64,000 nt of DNA from an uncultured Anaerolineaceae bacterium (GTDB lineage Bacteria; Chloroflexota; Anaerolineae; Anaerolineales; Anaerolineaceae). Every line of letters begins with the position of its first letter. Within the stretch, counting starts at the first letter, position 1. Location: assembly GCA_938020565.1 (NCBI GenBank), contig CALIHP010000024.1:3467-67466 (forward strand). The letters run 5' to 3'. Below are positions 25,092-33,161 of this stretch, in pieces. The translations under genes were made by a program, and so were the position numbers. A model generated the notes under the pieces. The model was not told where the DNA came from. It did no database searches and was given only the letters and a program-made list of their open reading frames with translations.

Positions 25092-25114
25092 TTTCAAAAG
25101 CTTGGGTTTTGAAA
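25092..25114 (+). terminator. Hairpin downstream of the TPR-C25 gene
   Basis: TTTCAAAA (25092-25099) and TTTTGAAA (25107-25114) form a perfect AT-rich 8-bp stem, 40 bases after the stop. The U-tract is poor, so it is at best a weak terminator. Confidence 0.4.
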
Positions 25115-25201
25115 TTACCATATGAATATTGTCAAAGTATCTTTCTGCTCAGGGGGCAGCCATACTCTGGGGGCTGACACAGAAAACAGAAGCGCACATG
25201 A

Positions 25202-25229
25202 CGTGGAAACCGGAGCTCCGGTTTCCACG
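25202..25229. repeat. 28-bp perfect palindrome
   Basis: CGTGGAAACCGGAG (25202-25215) is followed without a spacer by its exact reverse complement (25216-25229). It lies in the ~260-base gene-free stretch between the sigma-54 module and a foreign-looking AlkD gene, about 90 bases before that gene. It may be an operator, a cruciform-forming site, an element end or an attenuator; nothing else in the stretch is recognisable. Confidence 0.9.
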
Positions 25230-25316
25230 AAGGAAAGCAAAAGTCAGCGCATTGGCTGGCAGCGTTGCGCTGTGGAACGCAGCGGAGACCCATCGATTTA
25301 TATGGAGAAGGAGTGC

Positions 25317-26030
25317 ATGCGAATCATGATCACAGACGAAATCAAAGACGAACTTTTTAAAATGCAGGATAAAAAGTACCGTGATTTTCAGTCCAAACTG
25401 ATCCCGACTGTGGATCCTGGCCGAATTATTGGCGTAAGGACGCCGGATTTGAGAAAGTATGCAAAACAGCTTCTCAGGCGGGAAGAGATTCCGGAATTCC
25501 TGCGCGCCCTTCCGCATCTGTATTTTGATGAGAACCAGCTTCATGCATTCATTATTTCTGAAATGAATGATTTTGATCGGTGCATAAAGGAGGTGTGTCT
25601 GTTCCTGCCCTTTGTTGATAACTGGGCGACCTGCGACCAGCTGTCGCCGAAGGTTTTCAAACGCCATCGCAGGGATCTGCTCGAATCTGTCAGGAAATGG
25701 CTCTCTTCGGATCAGACGTATTCGGTGAGGTTCGCAATCGGAATGCTGATGGAACATTTTTTGAATGAGGACGTTGACGTCGCATATATGGAGATGGTCG
25801 CGGGTATAAGGTCGGAAGAGTATTATATTAATCTGATGATCGCCTGGTACTTCGCTACAGCGCTCGCAAAGCAGTATGACATGGCGCTTCCTTTCATAGA
25901 AGATCAGCGGTTGGAAGCCTGGGCGCACAATAAGGCGATTCAGAAGGCGGTCGAAAGCTACCGGATGACGGATGAGCAGAAGGCATACCTTAAGAGTTTG
26001 AAAATTATTCGCCAGAAGAAAATCTCATAG
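25317..26030 (+). CDS. AlkD-like DNA alkylation repair HEAT-repeat glycosylase
   Basis: HEAT-like repeat protein of the AlkD family, which excises 3-methyladenine and 7-methylguanine type lesions. Characteristic segments are GVRTPDLRKYAKQL near the N-terminus, VDNWATCDQLSPKVF in the middle with the conserved WxTxD core, and MIAWYFATALAKQYD. The frame is open back to 25122, but that extension is low-quality. AAGGAG at 25308-25313 points to ATG 25317 or, with better spacing, ATG 25326, giving about 235 residues, the usual size. Codon use (more AAA, ATA, CAT) differs from neighbouring genes, as does the following GNAT gene, suggesting acquisition by transfer. Confidence 0.85.
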   Translation: MRIMITDEIKDELFKMQDKKYRDFQSKLIPTVDPGRIIGVRTPDLRKYAKQLLRREEIPEFLRALPHLYFDENQLHAFIISEMNDFDRCIKEVCLFLPFVDNWATCDQLSPKVFKRHRRDLLESVRKWLSSDQTYSVRFAIGMLMEHFLNEDVDVAYMEMVAGIRSEEYYINLMIAWYFATALAKQYDMALPFIEDQRLEAWAHNKAIQKAVESYRMTDEQKAYLKSLKIIRQKKIS

Positions 26031-26039
26031 GGTGAGAAT

Positions 26040-26462
26040 ATGATTGAATATAAGGAGTTTCGTTCTGAATTGATAGAAGAAATATGCAGAATCTATCAGG
26101 AAAATCAGTGGAGAAACTATCTGGGGGATAAGGATAAACTTTCCAGAGCTTTTGAGCGATCGCTTTATGTTCTCGGCGCTTTTGATGAGGGTAATTTAGT
26201 CGGGTTTGTGAGGTGCGTTGGGGACAGCGAGTATATTCTGTATGTTCAGGACTTGATCGTGAAACCAACGCATTACCGGCAAGGGATCGGAAAAGCGTTG
26301 ATGGCGCGGGTGTCAGAAAAATATTCCTCCGTTCGGCAGTTCGTCCTGATAACGGACGAAGATGACGAAGGATCTAACGCTTTCTATCAGGCCATAGGAT
26401 TGGAAAAGAGCGGCAGCCGATTTCCGGTTAATCTTTATTTCAGAGAGTGGCGGGCGGATTAA
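26040..26462 (+). CDS. GNAT-family N-acetyltransferase
   Basis: A 140-residue acetyl-CoA-dependent acyltransferase of unknown substrate. The acetyl-CoA-binding motif A is YVQDLIVKPTHYRQGIGKAL (the RQGIGKA loop), followed by SNAFYQAIGLEKSG, typical of the C-terminal motif B. It starts 9 bases after the AlkD-like gene and shares its AT-richer codon use, including AGA and ATA codons that are rare nearby, so the two probably entered together. The chromosomal GNAT family is too broad for a specific call. Confidence 0.88.
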   Translation: MIEYKEFRSELIEEICRIYQENQWRNYLGDKDKLSRAFERSLYVLGAFDEGNLVGFVRCVGDSEYILYVQDLIVKPTHYRQGIGKALMARVSEKYSSVRQFVLITDEDDEGSNAFYQAIGLEKSGSRFPVNLYFREWRAD

Positions 26463-26559
26463 AAAGACCGGTTCGCGAAAAGGATGAGATGCTTGCGCTG
26501 GTTCGGAATCGGAGTGGCGTCAAGGCCCGTTCTGAACCGCTGGTGTCGAAAAGCGGGAG

Positions 26560-26589
26560 AGGACAATTGCGGTAAAATAGCTTTATAAC
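26560..26589 (+). promoter_or_regulatory. Possible promoter of the primosome operon
   Basis: AGGACA (26560-26565), an 18-base spacer and TATAAC (26584-26589). A moderate match, and the only plausible one in the 246-base gap 26463-26708; the gap shows no gene. Confidence 0.4.
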
Positions 26590-26708
26590 ATTTTCGCGTT
26601 CAGGATGGGATTTGTCGATTATCATAATTCGGCCTGTCCGGCTGAAAAAAACAGCGAAGATCAACCGGATTTTCGTGAGCGGGAAAGACATGAACGGAGA
26701 CGCCTGAT

Positions 26709-27281
26709 ATGAACGAATGGAACGAATTTGCGGTTGACAGTATTCATGTCAGCTTGACTACGCAGCAGCGTATGCTGATTTTGAAGGACGTTCACGACGA
26801 AATCTATCTGCCGATCTGGGTAGGTTCGTTCGAGGTCGACACGATCGTTATCGGACTTCAGGAAATTGAAGTCAGCCGTCCGCAGACGACCGATCTGCTG
26901 AAAGAAGTTATCGAAAACCTGAACGGCAAGGTCCAGCAGGTCGAAATCACAAAGATTCAGGACGAAACGTATTATGCGAATATTGTCATCCAAAGCGGCG
27001 ATCGGACGCTGCGGCTGGACGCGCGTCCCTCCGACGCAATTGCGCTGGCGGTTCGATCGCACGTTTCGATTTTCGTTTCCGCCGCGATCGTCGAGGCCGC
27101 CTCGATTCGCCCGGAAGCGGATATCCGAACGGCGCTGGTTGATCGCGGGGAATCGGCGCCGCCGATCGATCTCGCCGGGCTCAGCGTTTTCGACGATTTT
27201 CTTAAGACGTTAGGTTCCGATGAAGATGGCGAAGGTTTAACGGACGGTTCCGGCGACTCAGGCCCGGATGCGTCGATTTGA
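26709..27281 (+). CDS. Bifunctional nuclease domain (BFN/DUF151) protein
   Basis: A 190-residue protein with the BFN fold through about residue 140: LTTQQRMLILKDVHDEIYLP, IWVGSFEVDTI and then LDARPSDAIALAVR, the conserved acidic/Arg core. Plant and bacterial members show RNase and DNase activity in vitro, while their cellular role is poorly known. The last ~40 residues are acidic and Gly/Asp-rich, probably disordered. GGAG precedes the ATG. It lies directly upstream of dnaB (2 bases between stop and ATG), tying it to replication or repair in this organism. Confidence 0.9.
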   Translation: MNEWNEFAVDSIHVSLTTQQRMLILKDVHDEIYLPIWVGSFEVDTIVIGLQEIEVSRPQTTDLLKEVIENLNGKVQQVEITKIQDETYYANIVIQSGDRTLRLDARPSDAIALAVRSHVSIFVSAAIVEAASIRPEADIRTALVDRGESAPPIDLAGLSVFDDFLKTLGSDEDGEGLTDGSGDSGPDASI

Positions 27282-27283
27282 TT

Positions 27284-28678
27284 ATGATGATAGAAGATCG
27301 TCCGTTCCAATCAGTTCTGCACGAGGAAGCGGCGGGACTGCCGAATGACGGTTCGGCCTTGCTTCTGGTCAATCGGGACGCCGAGGTCAACGTTTTAGGG
27401 TCGCTGCTGATCGATCCTGAAAAGTTTTACGACGTCAGTCGTCGGGTCAGGAGCGAGGATTTTTATTACCGGAAACATCAGTGGATTTTTCAGGCGATCC
27501 ACGACCTGATCAACGACGGAATGGCGGTCGATCCGACAACGGTCGCCGGGCGGCTGAGCGATGTCGGCCGATTGGCAGAGATTGGCGGTCAGAATTATTT
27601 ATTGTCGCTGACGATCGAGACTGCGTCTTCCTTAGGCGCTGAATCTTACGCGCGGATCGTTCAGGATAAAAGCGCCCGCCGGCAGCTCGTCGCGCGTTCT
27701 GCGGAAATTGCAGCGCTCGCGAAGGATGAATCGACCGAACTCGATACAGTTTTTCAATCGGCGGAACAGAAGCTTTACGAAATCCACGAAAACCAGGCGA
27801 ATAAAGGTTTCGAAACGGCCCAGGACGTCATTCAGCAGGTTTTCAGTAAGCTGCATGAAAAGGCGCAGTCGAAAGAGGAATTTCATGGACTCCCGACCGG
27901 TTTCACGGATTTGGATAAGCTCCTTGGCGGGATGCATCCCTCTGACCTGATGATCGTCGCGGCCCGTCCGGGGATGGGGAAGACGAGCTTTCTGATGTCC
28001 GTCCTGCGTCATGCGGCGCTGAACGTTAAAAAGAGTGTCGTTTTCTTTTCATTGGAAATGAGCAATGATCAGATCATGCAGCGTCTTCTTTCGCAGGAGT
28101 CGGGGATCGACAGCCGGAAAATCCGCGATGGACGGTTGGCGTCTGACGAGCTGCAGAGCCTTCTGATATCAATGGACGTGGTCGGCGATTCGCAGATTTT
28201 TCTGGACGATACGCCGGGGATCACCCCGATGGCGCTGCGTTCGAAGCTGCAGCGGCTTAAGCGGGAAGCCGATATCGACCTGATAATTATCGATTATCTG
28301 CAGCTGATGTCCGGGGATCTGTTTAAAGACAATCGCGTTCAGGAGGTATCGTATATCTCTCGGAATCTTAAAATTCTTGCGAAGGAGTTCAGCGTTCCGG
28401 TGCTGACCGCCGCGCAGATGTCCCGCTCGGTTGAGCAGCGCGCGGATAAGTTGCCGATGCTGTCCGACCTGCGCGAATCGGGGTCGCTGGAGCAGGACGC
28501 GGATATCGTCATGTTCCTGCACCAGCCGGACAGCGATAGCGGGGAGGGACTGGAAGGGTTGGTGAAGCTCATCGTTGCGAAGCATCGGAATGGCCCGATC
28601 GGCGATATCGATCTCGTGTATCGAAAAAATTTAGCGCGTTTCGATAACGCGGCCAGGATGAACGATTATGGCGGATAA
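27284..28678 (+). CDS. dnaB: Replicative DNA helicase DnaB
   Basis: Hexameric 5'-3' helicase of the replication fork. The N-terminal DnaB domain begins at about residue 27 (DAEVNVLGSLLIDPEKFYDV). The RecA-like domain has Walker A ARPGMGKTSF, then FFSLEMS, Walker B LIIIDYLQLM and the C-terminal DLRESGSLEQDADIVMFLH with the arginine-finger segment. About 464 residues, standard. The ATG at 27284 is used in preference to an upstream TTG at 27278 that overlaps the nuclease stop. The dnaD-like gene overlaps its end by 11 bases. Confidence 0.96.
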   Translation: MMIEDRPFQSVLHEEAAGLPNDGSALLLVNRDAEVNVLGSLLIDPEKFYDVSRRVRSEDFYYRKHQWIFQAIHDLINDGMAVDPTTVAGRLSDVGRLAEIGGQNYLLSLTIETASSLGAESYARIVQDKSARRQLVARSAEIAALAKDESTELDTVFQSAEQKLYEIHENQANKGFETAQDVIQQVFSKLHEKAQSKEEFHGLPTGFTDLDKLLGGMHPSDLMIVAARPGMGKTSFLMSVLRHAALNVKKSVVFFSLEMSNDQIMQRLLSQESGIDSRKIRDGRLASDELQSLLISMDVVGDSQIFLDDTPGITPMALRSKLQRLKREADIDLIIIDYLQLMSGDLFKDNRVQEVSYISRNLKILAKEFSVPVLTAAQMSRSVEQRADKLPMLSDLRESGSLEQDADIVMFLHQPDSDSGEGLEGLVKLIVAKHRNGPIGDIDLVYRKNLARFDNAARMNDYGG

Positions 28679-29306
28679 GCTTATGCGTCCTTTCCAGAGC
28701 TTCAAGAGCGGCGTCACGTCGATTCCGGCGCAGTTTTTTCCTGACGTTCTGCCCTGGATTGACGACATGGACGAATTAAAGGTTACGCTCTTCGGATTCT
28801 ACCTGCTGAATCAGTTCGCAGGCGATATGCGTTATATTATTATCGACGATTTTCTGGAGCTGTCCGGCGTGATCGAAGCGTTCGGCGCGGAAAACGTCGA
28901 GGCCAGCGTTCGTGTTGGCCTTGAAAAGGCGGCGGTGCGCAGGACATTTCTGACCGTCGACTACGGCGGGCGGACGCTTTATTTCCTGAACAGTCCGAAG
29001 GGCCGTGCCGCCGTTCGCAGGCTGACGTCGGGCGAATGGACCCCCGACGCATTTTTGCACCTGTCGAGGACGGTCGATCTGGATCGTCCAAATATCTATA
29101 CGTTATACGAAGAAAATATCGGTCCATTGACGCCGCTGATCGCGGATCGGCTTCGGGCCGCGGAAGAAAAGTATAAACCGAATTGGATCGCCGACGCGAT
29201 TGAAAAAGCGGTCGTCAGCAACGTCCGCAGCTGGCGGTACGTTGAAGCGATTTTGATGAGCTGGAAGGAGAACGGGCGTGATGGAACCGAAAGAGACGAT
29301 CGTTGA
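28668..29306 (+). CDS. DnaD-like primosomal protein
   Basis: A 212-residue protein whose C-terminal half has the DnaD/DnaB_2 pattern: LYEENIGPLTPLIADRLR, a helical stretch, then SNVRSWRYVEAILMSWKENG. The N-terminal half (residues 15-120) resembles the winged-helix domain seen in such proteins. In Bacillota DnaD opens DNA and helps load the helicase at origins and restart sites. It lies between dnaB and the helicase loader with overlaps on both sides (11 and about 26 bases), so a primosome role is well supported by context. Confidence 0.85.
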   Translation: MADKLMRPFQSFKSGVTSIPAQFFPDVLPWIDDMDELKVTLFGFYLLNQFAGDMRYIIIDDFLELSGVIEAFGAENVEASVRVGLEKAAVRRTFLTVDYGGRTLYFLNSPKGRAAVRRLTSGEWTPDAFLHLSRTVDLDRPNIYTLYEENIGPLTPLIADRLRAAEEKYKPNWIADAIEKAVVSNVRSWRYVEAILMSWKENGRDGTERDDR

Positions 29307-30717
29307 GCGGCTGCGACGAATTTACGGCGATATTGAGCCGACGCTGCCGGCGGCAGATTCGTCTCCGGCTGGTTCGTATGGCGCTCTTGGCGATGTCGAT
29401 TGTCCGATTTGTCATGGGATCGGTTTCGTATCGTACGACCGGCCGGTCGGCGACCCTGATTTTGGGCGGATCGTCCCCTGCGCCTGCCGCAGGCGGCTGA
29501 CCGAAGGCGAGCGGCGTTCCGCGCTTCTTTACCGGAGTAATTTACGCGGCTATGAGGCGATGACGTTTGAACGGTTCAATCCGGACGGCAGGGGGCAGCT
29601 CTCGCCTGAGGAGCGACAAACGCTGACGCTGGCGAAAAATGCGGCGATGAATTTTGCGGGCCGACGCGAGGGGTGGCTCCTGTTCAGCGGCGCTTACGGG
29701 ACAGGAAAAACGCATTTAGCCGCCGCGATCGCGAATCAGGCCGTGACGGATGGGATCGACGTCGTGTTTCAGCCGGTTCCGGACCTGCTGGACTGGATCC
29801 GCGCGTCGTATTCCGCGTACGGCGAATCGTATCAGGAGCGCTTCGATCGGATTCGGACGGTTCCGGTCCTTGTGCTCGACGATCTGGGCGCGGAGAGCGG
29901 GACCGACTGGGCCGGGGAAAAAATTTTTCAAATTTTAAATTACCGGACGGTCAACCGGCTGGCAACCGTGGTCACGACGAACGCGGACATCTCCGAGCTT
30001 GACGGCCGAATTGCTTCGCGGCTCTCCGACCCCGCGCTGGTTACGCAGATTCGGATTGCCGTCCCGGATTACCGGAGACCGTATTCCAACGGTGGGGCGT
30101 TCGATTCAATTTCAACGCTGCATCAGCTTTCAGACCGGCTGTTCTCGAACTTTGACGGTCGCGAGGCTGAGAACCTGGGTCCCGACGCCCGAGCGGAACT
30201 GGATCAGGCGCTTCGGAAGGCGCGGGCGTTCGCCGCTTCGGCGCAGGGCTGGCTTATTTTTTCGGGCGCGCATGGCGTCGGCAAGACGCATTTGGCCGCT
30301 GCGATCGGGAACGAGACGGTCGGGACGAATCCAGGCCGGGTTCTCTTCATCAGCGTCCCGGAGCTGCTGGATCACCTGCGCGCGACGTTCAGCCCGACTT
30401 CGTCGGTCTCGTTCGATCGGTTATTCGAATCGGTTAAGAACGCGCCGATCTTAATTCTGGATCATTTAAATACAGCGAACGCGACGCCCTGGACAAAGGA
30501 AAAACTCTTCCAGATCGTGAATTACCGCTCGCTGATGCGGCTGCCGACGGTCGTGACGACGGTACTTCCGCTTCAGGACCTCGAGCCCGGGATCCAAAGC
30601 CGTTTCCTGGACCCGAAACGTTCCGTTATCGTCCCGATGTTCCGGGTCCCCATGTACGGCCGCAGCGTGGAAAGCGGCCCGCTTCCGCCGCGGGCCGAGA
30701 AAAAGAAGCGTTTCTGA
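29281..30717 (+). CDS. DnaC/DnaI/IstB-type helicase loader with two tandem ATPase domains
   Basis: An N-terminal Cys cluster (CPICHGIG...VPCACR, about residues 42-70) is followed by two DnaC-like AAA+ modules. Domain 1 has Walker A GAYGTGKTH (138-146, counted from GTG 29278) and Walker B VLVLDDLGAE. Domain 2 has Walker A GAHGVGKTH (330-338) and Walker B ILILDHLNTA, where the second acidic residue is His. Each has the sensor-type TVVTT segment. The usual DnaC or DnaI is 240-310 residues with one ATPase domain; this is 478. The loader would deliver DnaB with the DnaD-like protein encoded upstream. Start is ATG 29281 or GTG 29278, after GGAAGGAG. Confidence 0.88.
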   Translation: MEPKETIVERLRRIYGDIEPTLPAADSSPAGSYGALGDVDCPICHGIGFVSYDRPVGDPDFGRIVPCACRRRLTEGERRSALLYRSNLRGYEAMTFERFNPDGRGQLSPEERQTLTLAKNAAMNFAGRREGWLLFSGAYGTGKTHLAAAIANQAVTDGIDVVFQPVPDLLDWIRASYSAYGESYQERFDRIRTVPVLVLDDLGAESGTDWAGEKIFQILNYRTVNRLATVVTTNADISELDGRIASRLSDPALVTQIRIAVPDYRRPYSNGGAFDSISTLHQLSDRLFSNFDGREAENLGPDARAELDQALRKARAFAASAQGWLIFSGAHGVGKTHLAAAIGNETVGTNPGRVLFISVPELLDHLRATFSPTSSVSFDRLFESVKNAPILILDHLNTANATPWTKEKLFQIVNYRSLMRLPTVVTTVLPLQDLEPGIQSRFLDPKRSVIVPMFRVPMYGRSVESGPLPPRAEKKKRF

Positions 30718-30844
30718 CCGCGCAAAGCGTCTCGGCGGATATGACCGGTCCCGTGTGAAAGCTTTGGAAAGGCGCGTGTATCCTGTTTGAAGGAAATCGC
30801 ATGGATACGAACATGGCGCATTGCGAATCGTTTCCCCGAAAGGC

Positions 30845-30853
30845 TGGTATCAT
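30845..30853 (+). promoter_or_regulatory. Extended -10 promoter of the MBL-fold gene
   Basis: TGG-TATCAT is an extended -10 element 43 bases before the likely ATG at 30897. The gap 30718-30896 shows nothing else. Confidence 0.45.
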
Positions 30854-30896
30854 TGGGCTAAAGGTACCTTTTCAGGGAAGGAGAGAAAACAGCGTC

Positions 30897-31793
30897 ATGT
30901 CAAAGAAGGCGTCGAATTTTCAGAAAAAGGTAATGAGCCTCAGCTATCGCGGAAAAGAGATTTTTAAGCCAATCAATACCGGCCGGATCGATGAACATGT
31001 TGCCTGTATTCGAGAGTGGGTCGCAAACATTTTCTTTTATACGAAGAACGGCGTGACGATTATGATCGACGCCGGATATAACTATGACCGGTTGAGGGAG
31101 AAAATGAGGTGGCTGGATATTGATCCGGCGAAAATTCAGCATATTCTGATCACGCATCAAGACACGGACCACGTCGGCGCGGTGGAAACGGACAGCGATC
31201 TGATGTTTAAGGATGCGACGCTTTATATCGGCGAGATCGAAAACCGGTACCTCACGGGAGAGGTGCGTCGGAAGGTGCTCTTTGGTTGGTATAGGCTGCC
31301 GCTTGTTAAGATCGATAATCGAAAAATCCTGCTGAAAGACGGCGATATTTTCAATATCGGGGATATCCGGGTTGAGGCGTTCCTGGTCCCCGGCCATACC
31401 TGGGGACATATGATCTATCTGATCGATGACGCCTACCTGTTTACCGGCGATACGATCTGGTTCGGCGTGGATGGAGGCTATAGCTTTCTCAACGGACTGG
31501 CCGAGGACAATCAACTTGCGCTCCGTTCGCTGGCGGCGCTGGAACAAAAGCTGAGAACCCGAAAAAGGAGCCCGATCATCATCACGGGACATACGGGTTG
31601 GACGGACAGTCTGGATTTTGCATTTGCGCACAGGGATCAGGTCTGCAATGGTTTTAAAAAGCAGGAGCCGCACGATCCGGACGCCCCGTATGATGCGTAT
31701 GATGAGTCGGACGATACGGAAGAAAAAGCGCGGAACGGCAGCTTGCCGAAAGCAAACAAGGGAACACGCGCACATCTGACGGTGTCGGGATAA
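30897..31793 (+). CDS. Metallo-beta-lactamase-fold hydrolase
   Basis: A 298-residue MBL-fold protein. The metal-binding motif is THQDTDHVGAV (HxDxDH class), with further ligands in VPGHTWGHMIYL, FTGDTIWFG and ITGHTGW near the C-terminus. The pattern suggests a two-metal hydrolase of the glyoxalase II/RNase Z-like or lactonase type; the substrate is unknown. The C-terminus (about 265-298) is acidic then basic, and probably flexible. The frame is open upstream to 30801, but ATG 30897 follows GGAAGGAG and begins the recognisable fold. It is a single-gene unit. Confidence 0.85.
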   Translation: MSKKASNFQKKVMSLSYRGKEIFKPINTGRIDEHVACIREWVANIFFYTKNGVTIMIDAGYNYDRLREKMRWLDIDPAKIQHILITHQDTDHVGAVETDSDLMFKDATLYIGEIENRYLTGEVRRKVLFGWYRLPLVKIDNRKILLKDGDIFNIGDIRVEAFLVPGHTWGHMIYLIDDAYLFTGDTIWFGVDGGYSFLNGLAEDNQLALRSLAALEQKLRTRKRSPIIITGHTGWTDSLDFAFAHRDQVCNGFKKQEPHDPDAPYDAYDESDDTEEKARNGSLPKANKGTRAHLTVSG

Positions 31794-32264
31794 AGGACGC
31801 GGTATGATATGAATCTGATTTTACAACGCCAGCCTTCCATTATTCATGTGTCAGATATTAATTAAAATTTGATGATGAACGCGTAGGTTTTGCTGCTGAG
31901 CTGAATTTTTCTTAAATATAGTTTGATGATTTTCCTTGTCTATAACCTCAAATTCCAGGAGATGTTCATCATATGTTGTTAGATGATCAAAGGTATGCTG
32001 TCGTTGTTGCTTATGGTAAGGATGCTGTAAATAAACTGAAAGAAAATTAAGGTAAATAACGGATTTGCTGTTGCGGAACAAGGCTGAGGTGCATTTCCCG
32101 ATTCAGGAGCAAAATGGAATCAGGGATATAACTATTTTTTTTGGATATTTTAAGATACAATAGTGTAACGGTTGCGCGCTGTTTTTTATGAAAAAAATGG
32201 CTTTTTAATGATCGACTGGTTTTCGGTTTTTTATTTCGCTCTGCTGTTCATGAAAGGAGTTCTG
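31794..32264. other. AT-rich stretch without a convincing gene
   Basis: About 470 bases of clearly lower GC than the flanks. Short ORFs exist on both strands: a 76-codon minus frame (31851-32081) and a 25-codon plus frame at 31973-32050 preceded by GGAG. None resembles a family I know. A hairpin (TCCCGATTC at 32096-32104 with GAATCAGGGA at 32117-32126) and a run of eight T at 32134-32141 could end a small transcript. TACAAT at 32156-32161 may be the -10 of the next gene. It looks like acquired or decayed DNA. Confidence 0.5.
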
Positions 32265-33068
32265 ATGCGTACGCGAAGTTGGTTGTCGGTTCTATTGGCA
32301 GCTTTGTTTCTATTTTTCTGCTGTTCCGGCCCCTGCCTGGCGAGGCAGGCTGCGTCCGAAGCGTTGACTTCCGAAGAGGTGATGATCCTGCTGAACCTGC
32401 TGATCGAGAAGGCGGAGAGCTCGGCTTTCGTCGATGGGCAGGTTGCGAACGCCGAGCTGATCGAGAAGCTGATGAAAATGGCGGATGCGCCGGAAGGGCC
32501 GGTCGGCGGATCCGGCGCGGGGCCGGTGGCCGAGACGGAGATAGCAGCGCCGGGTCCGGCGCCGCAGCCCGAAGACGAAACGATCGACTGCGTCATAGGA
32601 CCGATCGCGTTGAATCAGGTTTATTCCTGCGCGGCGGGTGGGCATGACGCTGAATTCGCGATCAACCTCGTCTGGCAGCCGCGAATGTATACCCATATCG
32701 CTGAATACGCTGCGGTTGGGTACTTTGTCGAGATGCGGATCGAGATCACGAACCTGACCGATAAAACCTGGGATGGCCTGAAAGCATCGTCTTTTTCGCT
32801 GATTTCGAATCTTAAGGGCGTTGAATCGGATGTCGTCGTTCCGCTCAACGAGCAGGTTTCCATCCGGAAATCGACCTCCTATGAGCAGAACCAGATCCGC
32901 GATCCCTTCTTCCCGGGCCAGAAGCTGTCTACGTTCCTTATTTTCGACGTCGCGAAAGAAACGAGCGGGGGAACGCTTGTATTTCGGGCCGAGGATAAAA
33001 CGGGCCAGCAATCGGCGCTGCGCGTCAGGATCTCGCTTCCGAAATTTATTCGTCCGGAATTTCAATAG
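32265..33068 (+). CDS. Secreted protein of unknown function, paralogue 1
   Basis: About 267 residues with a signal peptide (LSVLLAALFLFFCCSGPCLA). A helical segment follows (LTSEEVMILLNLLIEKAE), then a Pro/Gly/Ala-rich linker, and from about residue 105 a beta-rich domain with two Cys (IDCVIGP, YSCAAGG), FAINLVWQPRMYTHIAEY and RIEITNLTDKTWDGL, resembling Ig-like DUF4352-type domains. The same domain occurs in the next gene. ATG 32265 is chosen because AAAGGAG lies 5 bases upstream and it begins the signal peptide; the frame is open earlier without such support. The Cys residues in the signal region could form a lipobox (SGPC), which is uncertain. Confidence 0.75.
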   Translation: MRTRSWLSVLLAALFLFFCCSGPCLARQAASEALTSEEVMILLNLLIEKAESSAFVDGQVANAELIEKLMKMADAPEGPVGGSGAGPVAETEIAAPGPAPQPEDETIDCVIGPIALNQVYSCAAGGHDAEFAINLVWQPRMYTHIAEYAAVGYFVEMRIEITNLTDKTWDGLKASSFSLISNLKGVESDVVVPLNEQVSIRKSTSYEQNQIRDPFFPGQKLSTFLIFDVAKETSGGTLVFRAEDKTGQQSALRVRISLPKFIRPEFQ

Positions 33069-33161
33069 ACGGGGATGATTCTTACCCCGTTCGTTTCAGG
33101 GCCATCGCGCGATTGATTTACAGGGCTGCTTTTTTGTTGACGGAAAGGAGATGATTGAGCT

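Noticed and set aside
25149..25928. A 259-codon minus-strand frame across the AlkD-like gene
   Set aside because: It overlaps a gene with clear family motifs on the plus strand and shows no family features itself.
31851..32081. A 76-codon minus-strand frame in the AT-rich gap
   Set aside because: It is rich in Gln, His and Asn, has no Shine-Dalgarno and no recognisable family; it is reported only as part of the AT-rich stretch.
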